64,000 nucleotides of DNA from Mesorhizobium opportunistum WSM2075 (GTDB taxonomy: Bacteria; Pseudomonadota; Alphaproteobacteria; Rhizobiales; Rhizobiaceae). The notes below the pieces were generated by a model that did not search any database, was not told the origin of the DNA, and saw nothing but the letters and a program-made list of their open reading frames with translations. Where the stretch lies: NCBI RefSeq assembly GCF_000176035.2, contig NC_015675.1, forward strand, positions 4,778,001-4,842,000, in the 5' to 3' direction. Position 1 is the stretch's first letter. The number at the start of each line of letters is the position of its first letter. Positions 1 to 6,974 of the stretch are shown one piece after another. The position numbers and the translations under genes were made by a program.

Positions 1-191
1 GCGCGCGTATAGCCTTCGGCCATATGCGAAGCGCCCTCGACGTGGCGGGCCAGCACGTGGCGGATGGTGCCCCTCGCCTTCAGTGCCGAATAGAGCGGGT
101 TGATCGCCGCGCCCGGCACGCCGAAGGCGCAGGCGATGCCTTCCTTTTCGAGAACGAGAACCGCGGCATCGACAGCGCGCATCCTGGCCAT
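1..191 (-). CDS. gcl: Glyoxylate carboligase (tartronate-semialdehyde synthase), 5' end only
   Basis: Only the first 63 codons are in the window; the gene runs off the left edge. Gcl is a thiamine-diphosphate enzyme that condenses two glyoxylates to tartronate semialdehyde and CO2. The N-terminus ([19 protein letters not shown], then [15 protein letters not shown]) matches the family closely. Residue 51 is Val in [13 protein letters not shown], at the place where most ThDP enzymes carry the catalytic Glu; this Glu-to-Val change is the known hallmark of glyoxylate carboligase. The ATG is preceded by a good GGAGGG ribosome site. It is divergent from an IclR-family gene that probably regulates it. 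Confidence 0.93.
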   Translation of the reverse strand, partial: MARMRAVDAAVLVLEKEGIACAFGVPGAAINPLYSALKARGTIRHVLARHVEGASHMAEGYTR

Positions 192-404
192 TTTCCGACC
201 CTCCTCAGGGTTGTCATTGTTGGATGGCCGAGAATGTCAGCAAGATGGCTATTTTTCAATTTTTTCAGAATATTTTTTCATTTCTAGAAAACGACAGCTA
301 TCTGCTGATTTTATTGGATTTTCCGTTTTCCAAGAATCCCACCACTTGCGCGAGTGAAAAACTTTTTCATTGCTTGTTTGGCGAAACGGCGGAGAATGGC
401 GCCC
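192..404. promoter_or_regulatory. Divergent gcl / iclR control region with candidate operator
   Basis: This AT-rich stretch separates gcl (minus) from the IclR gene (plus), so it must hold both promoters. Two symmetric sequences stand out: TTTCTAGAAA at about 280-289, and TTGGA and TCCAA arms separated by 10 bases at 314-333. IclR proteins usually bind short palindromes overlapping such promoters. That either one is the operator is inference. Confidence 0.3.
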
Positions 405-1226
405 ATGGACACGACCGAAAAACGCCAGCGCGGCCGGCCGCGCGCCTTCAACGGGCCATCCGAAGCCAATTCGGTGCAGTCGCTCGACCGGGCCTTGCGT
501 ATCCTGGCCATTGTCGCCGAAGGCAGTGGCCTGTCGCTGAGCGAGATATCCGCGCAAAGCAGCCTTGCTGCCTCCACCGCCTACCGCATGCTGACCACAC
601 TGCAGAATCACGGCATGGTCGAGTTCGACACCAGCGACCAATTGTGGTCGATCGGTGTCGAGACCTACCGCATGGGCGCTGCATTCCTGCGCCGCCGCAA
701 GCTGGTCGACCGCGCTCGCATCGTCATGCAGGAGCTGATGGAAAAGACCGGCGAGACCGCCAATCTCGGCGTCGCCGAGGATGATTGCGTGGTGTTCGTC
801 AGCCAAGTCGAGACGCATCAGGCGATCCGCGCCTTCTTCCGCCCGGGAACCCGCAGCCCCTTCCATGCCTCCGGCATTGGCAAGGCGGTGCTGGCGCATC
901 TCGAACCCGAGCGCGTCGGCATCATTTTGCGCAAGGCCGGCCTGCAGCGCTTCACCGACAAGACGCTTTCGGAAATCCCGGCGCTTGCGCATGACCTAGC
1001 TGTCATCAAGCTGCGCGGCTGGTCGGTCGACGACGAGGAACGGCACCCCGGCATGCGCTGCGTGGCGGCCGCTATCTTCAACGAGTTCGGCGAGCCGATC
1101 GGCGGCGTCTCCGTGTCGGGGCCGACCGTGCGGGTGACGCCGGAGCGGCTGGCCGAGATCGGGCCGATGGTGCGCAATGCCGCGGCTGAAGTGACCAGGA
1201 TGATCGGCGGCATGCAAGCCGGCTGA
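405..1226 (+). CDS. IclR-family transcriptional regulator
   Basis: Predicted 273-residue DNA-binding regulator. A basic RGRPR stretch precedes a winged-helix HTH (about residues 22-85, SVQSLDRALRILAIVAEG to GMVEFD), followed by an IclR effector domain (about 90-270, including FHASGIGKAVLAHL and a GGVSVSGPT strand) that usually binds a small organic acid. The ATG at 405 is preferred over in-frame ATGs at 354 and 396 because a GGAG lies about 10 bases upstream and the family N-terminus begins there. Its divergent position next to gcl suggests control of glyoxylate or allantoin-type catabolism; the effector is not shown by sequence. Confidence 0.88.
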   Translation: MDTTEKRQRGRPRAFNGPSEANSVQSLDRALRILAIVAEGSGLSLSEISAQSSLAASTAYRMLTTLQNHGMVEFDTSDQLWSIGVETYRMGAAFLRRRKLVDRARIVMQELMEKTGETANLGVAEDDCVVFVSQVETHQAIRAFFRPGTRSPFHASGIGKAVLAHLEPERVGIILRKAGLQRFTDKTLSEIPALAHDLAVIKLRGWSVDDEERHPGMRCVAAAIFNEFGEPIGGVSVSGPTVRVTPERLAEIGPMVRNAAAEVTRMIGGMQAG

Positions 1227-1586
1227 TCAGCCCGCCCCGGGCAACGCGCTCCTGGTCGCGATATCGAAGAAATCGAGCAGGATCGCCATGCCGACACCGC
1301 AGGCCGTGAAGACGAGGCCGGCGATGAAGATGCGGTTGGCGCGTTCGTAGACGCGCCGCTGCAGCGACTTTGTGTCGAGCAGCAGCGACAGCGCCCGCAT
1401 CTGCAAGGCGATACCGGCCAGGATCGGCAGGACGGCGACCAGATGGTAGGTTTGCCAGGGAATCGGGTTGGCGGCCCAATGGGTGATGAAACCCAGCGAA
1501 AATGCCAGCAGGATGCCGACCGTGGTGACGGTGCCATTGCGGAAAACCGTCTCGATCAGGTCTTCTTTCGGGTCCTGCTCGTCCAA
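1227..1586 (-). CDS. Small multi-pass membrane protein, function unknown
   Basis: Predicted 119-residue inner-membrane protein with an acidic N-terminus (DEQDPKEDLIETVF) and three hydrophobic segments near residues 16-32, 42-60 and 85-108. A TTG start at 1586 is chosen because a strong GGGAGGG lies 6 bases upstream; the open frame continues farther upstream but that part looks non-coding. It is convergent with the IclR gene, whose stop abuts its own. I do not recognise a named family. Confidence 0.6.
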   Translation of the reverse strand: MDEQDPKEDLIETVFRNGTVTTVGILLAFSLGFITHWAANPIPWQTYHLVAVLPILAGIALQMRALSLLLDTKSLQRRVYERANRIFIAGLVFTACGVGMAILLDFFDIATRSALPGAG

Positions 1587-1701
1587 GCCACCCTCCCTCG
1601 ATGCCCATCGCAAGAGACTAGACGCTCCGAAAATCGCTGTATAGCGCCCGCTGCATGGGACCGCCTTGCCGTGGCGTTCGAATGCATGCGAAAGGGCGCG
1701 G

Positions 1702-2145
1702 ATGAGAAAAACGATCCAGCTTTTGCTTGTCGCTTCATTGTGCGGATGCGTGGCGGCGGCACCTCGGCTCGATGCGGGCGACCAACGCGGCAATCCCATT
1801 CCGATCTCGCCCATTCCGATCTCGCTCGCGCTGGAGGAGATCATTACCGGCGGCATCCGCCAGCATCTGCCGGATCCGGCCTCCGCCAAGTTCGGGACGA
1901 TGCTGGCCGGCGAGCGGACGTCGGGGGGCCGCCAGGAGATCGTGGCCTGCGGCACCGTCAGCAACAGGATCTCATCCGGGGCTCACGGCGATGACAAAGC
2001 CTTTGTCGCCAAGATCTACCCGGATGCCGGAAGCAGCTTCGAACTCGCCGCGATGAGCGATGGATCGGCGGATTCCCGGCTTCGAATTCAGGGCCTCTGC
2101 CGCGCGGCCGGTTTGCCGGTTCTCGACGCCGACGCGAAGTTCTAG
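1702..2145 (+). CDS. Small exported protein, possible lipoprotein
   Basis: Predicted 147-residue exported protein. MRKTIQLLLVASLCGC gives a positive start, a hydrophobic core and a Cys at the cleavage region, so it may be a lipoprotein, although the box is not perfect. The mature part carries a short PISPIPISLA repeat and a stretch (DPASAKFG) typical of small periplasmic proteins predicted to fold as a beta-rich domain. The ATG at 1702 follows an AAGGG ribosome site; a longer frame from 1666 adds a hydrophilic leader that would spoil the signal. No function is assignable. Confidence 0.6.
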   Translation: MRKTIQLLLVASLCGCVAAAPRLDAGDQRGNPIPISPIPISLALEEIITGGIRQHLPDPASAKFGTMLAGERTSGGRQEIVACGTVSNRISSGAHGDDKAFVAKIYPDAGSSFELAAMSDGSADSRLRIQGLCRAAGLPVLDADAKF

Positions 2146-2167
2146 ACCCGCGACCTTCAAAACGAAG

Positions 2168-2193
2168 AAGAGGGGCTGCCCGCAACCCCTCTT
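2168..2193. terminator. Bidirectional intrinsic terminator
   Basis: AAGAGGGG pairs with CCCCTCTT across a 10-base loop, followed by a T-rich tail. It sits between convergent genes (the exported protein ending at 2145 and the BA14K gene ending at 2217) and can serve both. Confidence 0.65.
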
Positions 2194-2216
2194 TCCTGTC
2201 GTTGGTTGGCCTCCGC

Positions 2217-2528
2217 TCAGAGCCGGCAGTAGTGGCTATAGCCGTCGCGGCCGATGTAGGTGTCGGACTCCGGATCGTAGCTCGAGTAGCGGTCGAAACA
2301 GCGGCGGACGTGCCAAGAACCACCGTCTTCGTCGACATAGACGGTACGCGGCGGCTGCTGGGAGAGCAGGCTGCCGAGGACGAAGCCGCCGACGCCGGCG
2401 GCGATGCCGATGCCGATGTCATGGTTGTGGTGATGGCTGTGGGCTGCCGAAGGCTGAACGGTGCCAACCAATGCGGTGGCGGCGACAGTGGTGGCGATGA
2501 GGCCGGAAACGAGTGTGCGCGTGAACAT
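2217..2528 (-). CDS. BA14K-like exported protein
   Basis: Predicted 103-residue secreted protein. A signal peptide (MFTRTLVSGLIATTVAATAL, cleaved near AAH) is followed by a His cluster (HSHHHNHD), a glycine-rich hydrophobic stretch and the C-terminal BA14K signature, here RYSSYDPESDTYIGRDGYSH followed by a terminal Cys. BA14K proteins are small alphaproteobacterial surface or periplasmic proteins first described as Brucella immunogens; a lectin-like role has been proposed. The ATG at 2528 is chosen for the AGGAGAT ribosome site. Leader, promoter and signal peptide closely match those of the His-rich gene at 2751-2948, suggesting duplication and co-regulation. Confidence 0.82.
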   Translation of the reverse strand: MFTRTLVSGLIATTVAATALVGTVQPSAAHSHHHNHDIGIGIAAGVGGFVLGSLLSQQPPRTVYVDEDGGSWHVRRCFDRYSSYDPESDTYIGRDGYSHYCRL

Positions 2529-2552
2529 GATGATCTCCTTGCTTCGTTGACC

Positions 2553-2571
2553 GAGGCGATCCATCCGCCTC
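2553..2571 (-). promoter_or_regulatory. 5'-leader hairpin of the BA14K gene
   Basis: On the minus strand GAGGCG pairs with CGCCTC around a 7-base loop, 24 bases upstream of the start codon. The same hairpin at the same distance occurs upstream of the paralogous gene at 2948, and the flanking bases differ in ways that keep a closing G-U or A-U pair. This suggests a selected RNA or protein-binding element. Confidence 0.5.
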
Positions 2572-2581
2572 TTGATCATCT

Positions 2582-2606
2582 GTCGTTGCGGCAAGAAGAA
2601 AGGTTC
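2582..2606 (-). promoter_or_regulatory. Candidate ECF-sigma promoter of the BA14K gene
   Basis: On the minus strand CGAAC is followed after 17 bases by CGAC. GAAC is the usual -35 core for ECF sigma factors, and the same elements with identical spacing lie upstream of the gene at 2948. The -10 differs from the CGTT of EcfG promoters, so the sigma factor is uncertain. Confidence 0.45.
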
Positions 2607-2704
2607 GAATCTTTTTTCGTCTTTTTTTGAACTGGGGAAATCGCGTCCACCGCGATGGGCGGACTCGGGTATCGCGAATTCCGGCGGCTGCCGGCGTCTA
2701 ATGC

Positions 2705-2731
2705 AAAAAGGGCGGCCGAAGCCGCCCTTTT
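2705..2731 (-). terminator. Intrinsic terminator of the His-rich gene
   Basis: AAAAGGGCGGC pairs with GCCGCCCTTTT across a short CGAA loop. On the minus strand it ends in a run of T and lies 20 bases past the stop codon at 2751. Confidence 0.75.
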
Positions 2732-2750
2732 GAGGAATTGGGTCCCTCCA

Positions 2751-2948
2751 TCAAAGGAAAATGATCACCCTGCCGTGCCTGTGGTGATGATGGTGATTGT
2801 AGTGCTTCCACCAGAACTTCTTGAAGTGGTGGTGATGATGATGATGGCCGTGCATGCCATGGGCAGACGAGGTACCGACGGTGCCGGCGAGCGCGCCGGT
2901 GGCGACGAAGATGGCGACGAGGCCTGAAGTGAGAGTGCGCTTGAACAT
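2751..2948 (-). CDS. Small exported histidine-rich protein
   Basis: Predicted 65-residue protein. A signal peptide (MFKRTLTSGLVAIFVATGAL, cleavage near SSAH) precedes a mature peptide of only about 35 residues that is nearly half His, with runs of seven and five His separated by FKKFWWKHYN. Such peptides commonly bind Zn, Ni, Co or Cu; a periplasmic metal buffer is plausible but not shown. The ATG at 2948 follows an AGGAGAT ribosome site. The signal peptide, leader hairpin and promoter are paralogous to those of the BA14K gene, while the mature parts differ. Confidence 0.72.
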   Translation of the reverse strand: MFKRTLTSGLVAIFVATGALAGTVGTSSAHGMHGHHHHHHHFKKFWWKHYNHHHHHRHGRVIIFL

Positions 2949-2972
2949 GATGATCTCCTGGATCTTTTGATC

Positions 2973-2991
2973 GAGGCGACCCATTCGCCTC
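2973..2991 (-). promoter_or_regulatory. 5'-leader hairpin of the His-rich gene
   Basis: On the minus strand GAGGCGA pairs with TCGCCTC, 24 bases upstream of the start codon. It duplicates the hairpin at 2553-2571 in position and stem sequence. Confidence 0.5.
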
Positions 2992-3000
2992 CGAACATCA

Positions 3001-3025
3001 GTCGGCGCGGCGCGGGAAAAGGTTC
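3001..3025 (-). promoter_or_regulatory. Candidate ECF-sigma promoter of the His-rich gene
   Basis: CGAACCTTTT followed at 17-base spacing by CGAC on the minus strand, about 53 bases from the start codon. It matches the elements at 2582-2606 in sequence, spacing and distance. Confidence 0.45.
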
Positions 3026-3063
3026 GAAGGGGCGAGGATTTTTTTCGGCGAGGCTCGGGGAAG

Positions 3064-3150
3064 CGAGTAGTGAGTAGTGAGTAGTGAGTAGTGAGTAGTG
3101 GAAGTGAGCCGCACGGCTCACTACTGACTACTGACTATTCCCTACTCACT
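3064..3150. repeat. GAGTAGT tandem repeat with degenerate inverted copy
   Basis: Five exact head-to-tail copies of GAGTAGT occupy 3065-3099. They are followed by a perfect 9-bp palindrome (AGTGAGCCG, CA, CGGCTCACT) and then by three degenerate copies of the complement (ACTACTG, ACTACTG, ACTATTC) ending in CCTACTCACTC. The whole can fold into one long hairpin or cruciform. It lies between two minus-strand genes and is not coding. Confidence 0.75.
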
Positions 3151-3158
3151 CTCTTCGT

Positions 3159-3326
3159 TCACCCCATGCCCGTCACATGGCGAAGCCAGAAGGCGAGCGC
3201 GATGAAGCCGATGATGGTGGTCACGCCGGTCCAGTCGACATTGGCCTTCTTCACATCGCTGATAAGCTTCACCAGCAGCATCCAGGCGATGACGACCATG
3301 GGGAGAATGATGATGAGCCTGATCAT
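3159..3326 (-). CDS. Small two-helix membrane protein, 55 residues
   Basis: Predicted 55-residue protein starting MIRLIIILPMVVIAWMLLVK, a short charged turn (SDVKKANVDWTG) and a second hydrophobic segment (VTTIIGFIALAFWL) ending RHVTGMG. Two transmembrane helices fill almost the whole protein. The reading frame is open with an ATG at 3326 and a GGGG ribosome site. It is below common gene-length cutoffs and easily missed. No function can be assigned. Confidence 0.6.
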   Translation of the reverse strand: MIRLIIILPMVVIAWMLLVKLISDVKKANVDWTGVTTIIGFIALAFWLRHVTGMG

Positions 3327-3441
3327 GCGAAACCCCGGTTGAAGCGATTACACCATCCGATATGTAGGAAACGCCTTTGCGGATTTCAGCATCCTCGCGC
3401 CGCGACGTCATCCACCACGGCGAGTAACCGAAAACGGAGTT

Positions 3442-3469
3442 TTGTCTTTACTGGCGCAACAAATATGCT
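3442..3469 (+). promoter_or_regulatory. Sigma-70-type promoter of tRNA-Thr
   Basis: TTGTCT and TATGCT are separated by 16 bases, placing a transcription start a few bases before the tRNA 5' end at 3483. Confidence 0.5.
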
Positions 3470-3482
3470 ACCGGAGCGCCGT

Positions 3483-3558
3483 GCCCTTGTAGCTCAGCTG
3501 GTAGAGCAGCGGTTTTGTAAACCGAAGGTCGGCGGTTCGATTCCGTCCGGGGGCACCA
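3483..3558 (+). tRNA. tRNA-Thr (anticodon TGT)
   Basis: A 76-base cloverleaf. The acceptor stem GCCCTTG pairs with CGGGGGC, with T-G wobbles. D arm TAGCTCAGCTGGTAGAGC follows. The anticodon loop is TTTGTAA with TGT at positions 34-36, and the T arm is GGCGG, TTCGATT, CCGTC. The discriminator is A and CCA is encoded. Position 27-43 is a G-A mismatch, so the anticodon stem has four good pairs. It reads ACA and, by wobble, other Thr codons. Confidence 0.95.
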
Positions 3559-3620
3559 GTTCACCTAACGATCCGTCAAGAGCCGGAAGCCTCTCCGAGC
3601 GCGACCGCAACGCGATATCG

Positions 3621-4190
3621 CTATGAGGCGCTGGCGACTTGCCCTGATGCGCCCGCTTTGTTGAACGTGTTCCTCACCCTGACAGACCTGTAGACATAAG
3701 CAACCCAGATGCCAGCCGCGACAAACGAGGCTATCGGTGCCGCCAGCGCATCACCTGCGAGCACCTGGTTCACCGGAACGCCCAGAATTGAAGAAATCCA
3801 GATCGTGTCCAGGACAAAAACGACAGGGATCGCAAGCCACTGGAGCAGAAACAACTGCGGGAACCGGCGGCTTTTCCGCAGCATGGAAACGAGCACAACC
3901 AGTTGAAGCGCCAGAAATGCCAGATTGAGAGCAACCTCGCCATACACCGCCAGCGGCCCGTTTGAGAGGGCCATGAGTTGCTGGTAGCCGTCGGCCGAGT
4001 TGGCGAAGTCGGCAAGTGTGCGCAACGGTGATAATGCCTGACCGATAGCCAGCAGCATCAGCCAACCGCCGAAGCCCACAAGAGCCTCAGGATTCTGTGA
4101 CGGCTTCGCGGCTGATCGAGCAGCAAAGAAAACAGGCACGCCGATCAACAGCAGCACGATCGCCCAATGCCAGACGGAAAACGCCCCCAT
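3621..4190 (-). CDS. DUF2569 family membrane protein
   Basis: Predicted 189-residue inner-membrane protein with about five helices (residues 8-24, 39-56, 86-104, 112-135, 150-170). The GFGGWLMLLAIG segment before helix 2 and the C-terminal WVAYVYRSVRVRNTF are typical of DUF2569. The role of the family is unknown. The start at 4190 has a strong GGGAGGGG ribosome site. It stands alone downstream of tRNA-Thr on the opposite strand. Confidence 0.8.
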   Translation of the reverse strand: MGAFSVWHWAIVLLLIGVPVFFAARSAAKPSQNPEALVGFGGWLMLLAIGQALSPLRTLADFANSADGYQQLMALSNGPLAVYGEVALNLAFLALQLVVLVSMLRKSRRFPQLFLLQWLAIPVVFVLDTIWISSILGVPVNQVLAGDALAAPIASFVAAGIWVAYVYRSVRVRNTFNKAGASGQVASAS

Positions 4191-4317
4191 TTACCCCTCC
4201 CCCTTTTTTATGCTCCTCTAAGTTGTACCAGATTTCAAGCTCAACTCAAGAGACGAGCCTCGCGTGACACGACATATATGCCGAGGTGACGATTTCTCCT
4301 GCCTGCTCCTGACTCGC

Positions 4318-4932
4318 TCACACTCCGATCGCCGCCACCAATATGCGGTTCTGCCTCCGTATCGCCGCACGCAACTCCGGTATTCTTGCGTCGTCGCGCT
4401 TCACGAACTCGATGAACATCATGTTCATGTTGTTGAAGATCAGTTCACCGAGCGCTGCCCCGTCGATGTCCTGCCGTACCAGCCCAATCTCCTGCAGCCG
4501 GGCGATCAGCGCGCGGATCTGTTCCGTCAGCGAGCGGTCCAACGCCGTATAGGCCTGGCCGAATGGGCTGTCGGGCAGTTGCATCGAGATCGCCATCGCC
4601 TGCCGCCACATCTCCTTGCTGAGATAATGCAGCGAATGCTCGATATAGATGCCGATCAGCGTGTCCAGCGCGTCGCCGACATTGGCCGGCGGCCTGGCGA
4701 CGACGCCGCGGCCGGCGTTGAGCACTTCGTTGACCTCCAGCGAGACGATGGCGCCGAGGATGTCGCCCTTATTCTCATAGTAATTGTAGATGGTGCCGAC
4801 CGAGACCTCGGCCTGAGTGGCGATCGCCTCGATCTTGGCGCCCTCATAGCCGGCCTCGCGGAAAAGTGCGGCCGCCGCCTCGATGATGCGCCTGTGCCGA
4901 TCCGCCTTTTGCCTTGCCCGCAATCCGCTCAT
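4318..4932 (-). CDS. TetR-family repressor of the adjacent ABC transporter operon
   Basis: Predicted 204-residue dimeric repressor. The N-terminal HTH spans about residues 11-57 (RRIIEAAAALFREAGYEG, then SVGTIYNYYENKGDIL), and the rest is an all-helical ligand domain of TetR type. ATG 4932 is preferred over 4950 because GAGG lies 5 bases upstream. It is transcribed away from the transporter operon that begins at 5023, and a repeated ATTGACTCAAT-type operator lies between them, so it probably represses both until the transported compound binds. Confidence 0.88.
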   Translation of the reverse strand: MSGLRARQKADRHRRIIEAAAALFREAGYEGAKIEAIATQAEVSVGTIYNYYENKGDILGAIVSLEVNEVLNAGRGVVARPPANVGDALDTLIGIYIEHSLHYLSKEMWRQAMAISMQLPDSPFGQAYTALDRSLTEQIRALIARLQEIGLVRQDIDGAALGELIFNNMNMMFIEFVKRDDARIPELRAAIRRQNRILVAAIGV

Positions 4933-4957
4933 ATCAGCCTCTTGCCACAAAAATAGA

Positions 4958-4985
4958 ATTGACTCAATTTTAAAACTGGTTCAAT
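4958..4985. promoter_or_regulatory. Tandem candidate operator between tetR and the ABC operon
   Basis: ATTGACTCAAT (4958-4968) is an 11-base perfect palindrome. A second copy, ACTGGTTCAAT (4975-4985), matches 8 of 11 bases with its centre 17 bases away. The copies overlap TTGACT and TTGAAC -35-like hexamers on the two strands. This is the expected layout for a TetR autorepressor that also controls the divergent operon. Confidence 0.5.
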
Positions 4986-5022
4986 TTTTTGCAAGAAGCC
5001 ACGAAGGCAGGGAGAACACTCG

Positions 5023-6114
5023 ATGTCCGCACAGTCAAAAGCCATGAATCCGCTTTCCGTCCTGAAGAACCAACTGCGCGCCGCCTGCGCTGCCACGGCG
5101 CTGCTGCTTGGCGCCGGCAGTCTCGCCGAGGCCGCCGATCTCAACGCGCTGATCTGGTGCGATCATTCCGATCCGGCGCTGCTGCAGCCCTTCGAGGAGG
5201 CCAACAACGTCAAGGTCAACGTCAAGGAATTCGAAGGCACCGGCGCCGGTCTCGCCATCGTCGAACAGTCGCAGCCCGGTGACTGGGACGTGATGGTGAT
5301 CGATAGTATCGATGTGCCGCGCGGCGTCGAAAAGGGCCTGTTCGAGCCACTGCCGGAAGACAAGCTGCCGCTGGCCGACCTGTTCCCGCAGGTGAAGATG
5401 GACGGCTCGACCGTGGTCGGCGGCAAGCGCTACGGCATCACCGAAAAGTTCGGCTACAACACCATCGGCTTCAACAAGACCAAGGTCGACCCGGCCGACA
5501 TGCAGTCATTGGCGTCGCTGACCAGCGACAAGTACAAGGGCAAGGTCGCCATCTACGACTATTACCTGCCGGTCATCGGCATGGCGGCACTCGCCATCGG
5601 CAAGAAGACGGCCGACCTCACCGAAGCCGATCTTCCCGCCCTCAAGGAAGAGCTGCTCAAGATGAAGGCCAATGCCAAGCTGGTCGGCGAAGTCACCGCC
5701 AGCCAGACGGCGCTTGCGACCGGCGAGGTCGACATACTGGTCGGCGGCGGCGAATGGGTGACGGCGGGGCTGGCCAAGGAAAACCCGGCGCTCGACTTTT
5801 CCATTCCGAAAGAAGGCGCGGTGCTGTGGTCGCAGTCGCTGGCCATGTTCAAGGATTCCAAGAACAAGGACATGGCGCTGAAGTTCATCCAGTACATCAT
5901 GAGCCCGGAAGGCCAGGCGCAGCTTGCCACCTCGTCCTGCTATTGGGGCATGCCGTCCAACGCCAAGGCGGCACTGACCGACGATCAGAAGAAGATCCTG
6001 CGCTTCGACGAGCAGCCCGGCTTCCTTGCCCGCGCCCAGGCCTATCCGGCGCCGAACGCGGATCTCGACAAGAAGATGCAGGATATGTGGACCGAAATGC
6101 TGCAGGCGAAGTGA
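5023..6114 (+). CDS. ABC transporter periplasmic binding protein, PotD/spermidine-putrescine type
   Basis: Predicted 363-residue periplasmic protein. It has a signal peptide (about residues 1-38, ending SLAEAAD) and a PotD-like two-lobed fold of about 325 residues (WCDHSDPALLQPFEEANNVK near the start; GEVDILVGGGEWVTAG in the second lobe). It delivers substrate to the permeases encoded next. The family includes polyamine, thiamine, iron and opine binders, so the ligand is uncertain. A GGGAG ribosome site precedes ATG 5023. First gene of a five-gene operon. Confidence 0.9.
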   Translation: MSAQSKAMNPLSVLKNQLRAACAATALLLGAGSLAEAADLNALIWCDHSDPALLQPFEEANNVKVNVKEFEGTGAGLAIVEQSQPGDWDVMVIDSIDVPRGVEKGLFEPLPEDKLPLADLFPQVKMDGSTVVGGKRYGITEKFGYNTIGFNKTKVDPADMQSLASLTSDKYKGKVAIYDYYLPVIGMAALAIGKKTADLTEADLPALKEELLKMKANAKLVGEVTASQTALATGEVDILVGGGEWVTAGLAKENPALDFSIPKEGAVLWSQSLAMFKDSKNKDMALKFIQYIMSPEGQAQLATSSCYWGMPSNAKAALTDDQKKILRFDEQPGFLARAQAYPAPNADLDKKMQDMWTEMLQAK

Positions 6115-6120
6115 GTGCTC

Positions 6121-6972
6121 ATGAATTCGGTGAGAAGCAGCGGACGGGGCAATGCCCTGCCTTGGGCGCTGGTCACCCCGGCGCTCGGTTGGACGCTGCT
6201 GTTCTTCGTGCTGCCCTTCATCGCCATGGGGTTTTCCAGCCTGACAGTGCATGAGGGCGGCGGCTTCACGCTCGCCAATTACAGCCAGTTCTTCACCGAC
6301 CCGTCCTACTGGCAGGCCATGGTGAACTCGCTCGAGGTGACGGCGATCGTCACCGTGGTCTCGGTGCTGCTCGCCTACCCCTTCGCCTGGATCCTGGCCG
6401 AACAGGTGCCGGAACGCTGGCAGCGGCTGGCGCTGATGCTGGCCGTGCTGCCGTTCTGGACCTCCTATGTCGTGCGCTCCTATTCCTGGCTGCTGGTGCT
6501 GGCGCAGAACGGCGTCATCAACCGCGCACTGACCGGCGCCGGCCTCATCACCGAGCCGCTGCAGCTCGCCAACACTCGGTTAGCCACGGTCACCGGCTTC
6601 GTGCATTTCTTCGTCATGCTGTTGACGCTGACCATCTTCGCCAATCTGAAGCAGCTCAGCCCGAGTTACCGCAAGGCCGCGGCAGATCTCGGCGCCGGAC
6701 CGGTGCGCACCTTCCTGCACGTCGTCCTGCCACTGACGCTTCCCGGTATCATGGTCGGCGCCTTCCTCACCTTCGTGCTGTGCATCGGCGACTACATCAC
6801 GCCGCAGATACTTGGCGGCAACAACGAGCTTCTGATGCCGCAGCTGGTGATGATGCAGATCGGCCGGCGTGGCGACTTCCCGCTCGCCTCAGCGCTGTCG
6901 ATCATCCTGATGGCCGTGGTCACCGTCGCCTACCTCGCCTGCGCGCGCTGGCTGAAGATCGAGCGGGCCTGA
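6121..6972 (+). CDS. ABC transporter permease, PotB type
   Basis: Predicted 283-residue inner-membrane permease with six helices. The EAA-type loop that contacts the ATPase is near residues 182-210 (YRKAAADLGAGPVRTFLHVV then LPLTLPG). A GTG at 6115 is also in frame; ATG 6121 is chosen as the more standard start, 6 bases after the binding-protein stop. It pairs with the permease at 6975 and the ATPase at 7754 to form a polyamine-type importer. Confidence 0.9.
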   Translation: MNSVRSSGRGNALPWALVTPALGWTLLFFVLPFIAMGFSSLTVHEGGGFTLANYSQFFTDPSYWQAMVNSLEVTAIVTVVSVLLAYPFAWILAEQVPERWQRLALMLAVLPFWTSYVVRSYSWLLVLAQNGVINRALTGAGLITEPLQLANTRLATVTGFVHFFVMLLTLTIFANLKQLSPSYRKAAADLGAGPVRTFLHVVLPLTLPGIMVGAFLTFVLCIGDYITPQILGGNNELLMPQLVMMQIGRRGDFPLASALSIILMAVVTVAYLACARWLKIERA

Positions 6973-6974
6973 CT

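Noticed and set aside
3064..3150. Tandem repeats considered as a CRISPR array
   Set aside because: Units are 7 bp with no spacers, and no cas genes are present.
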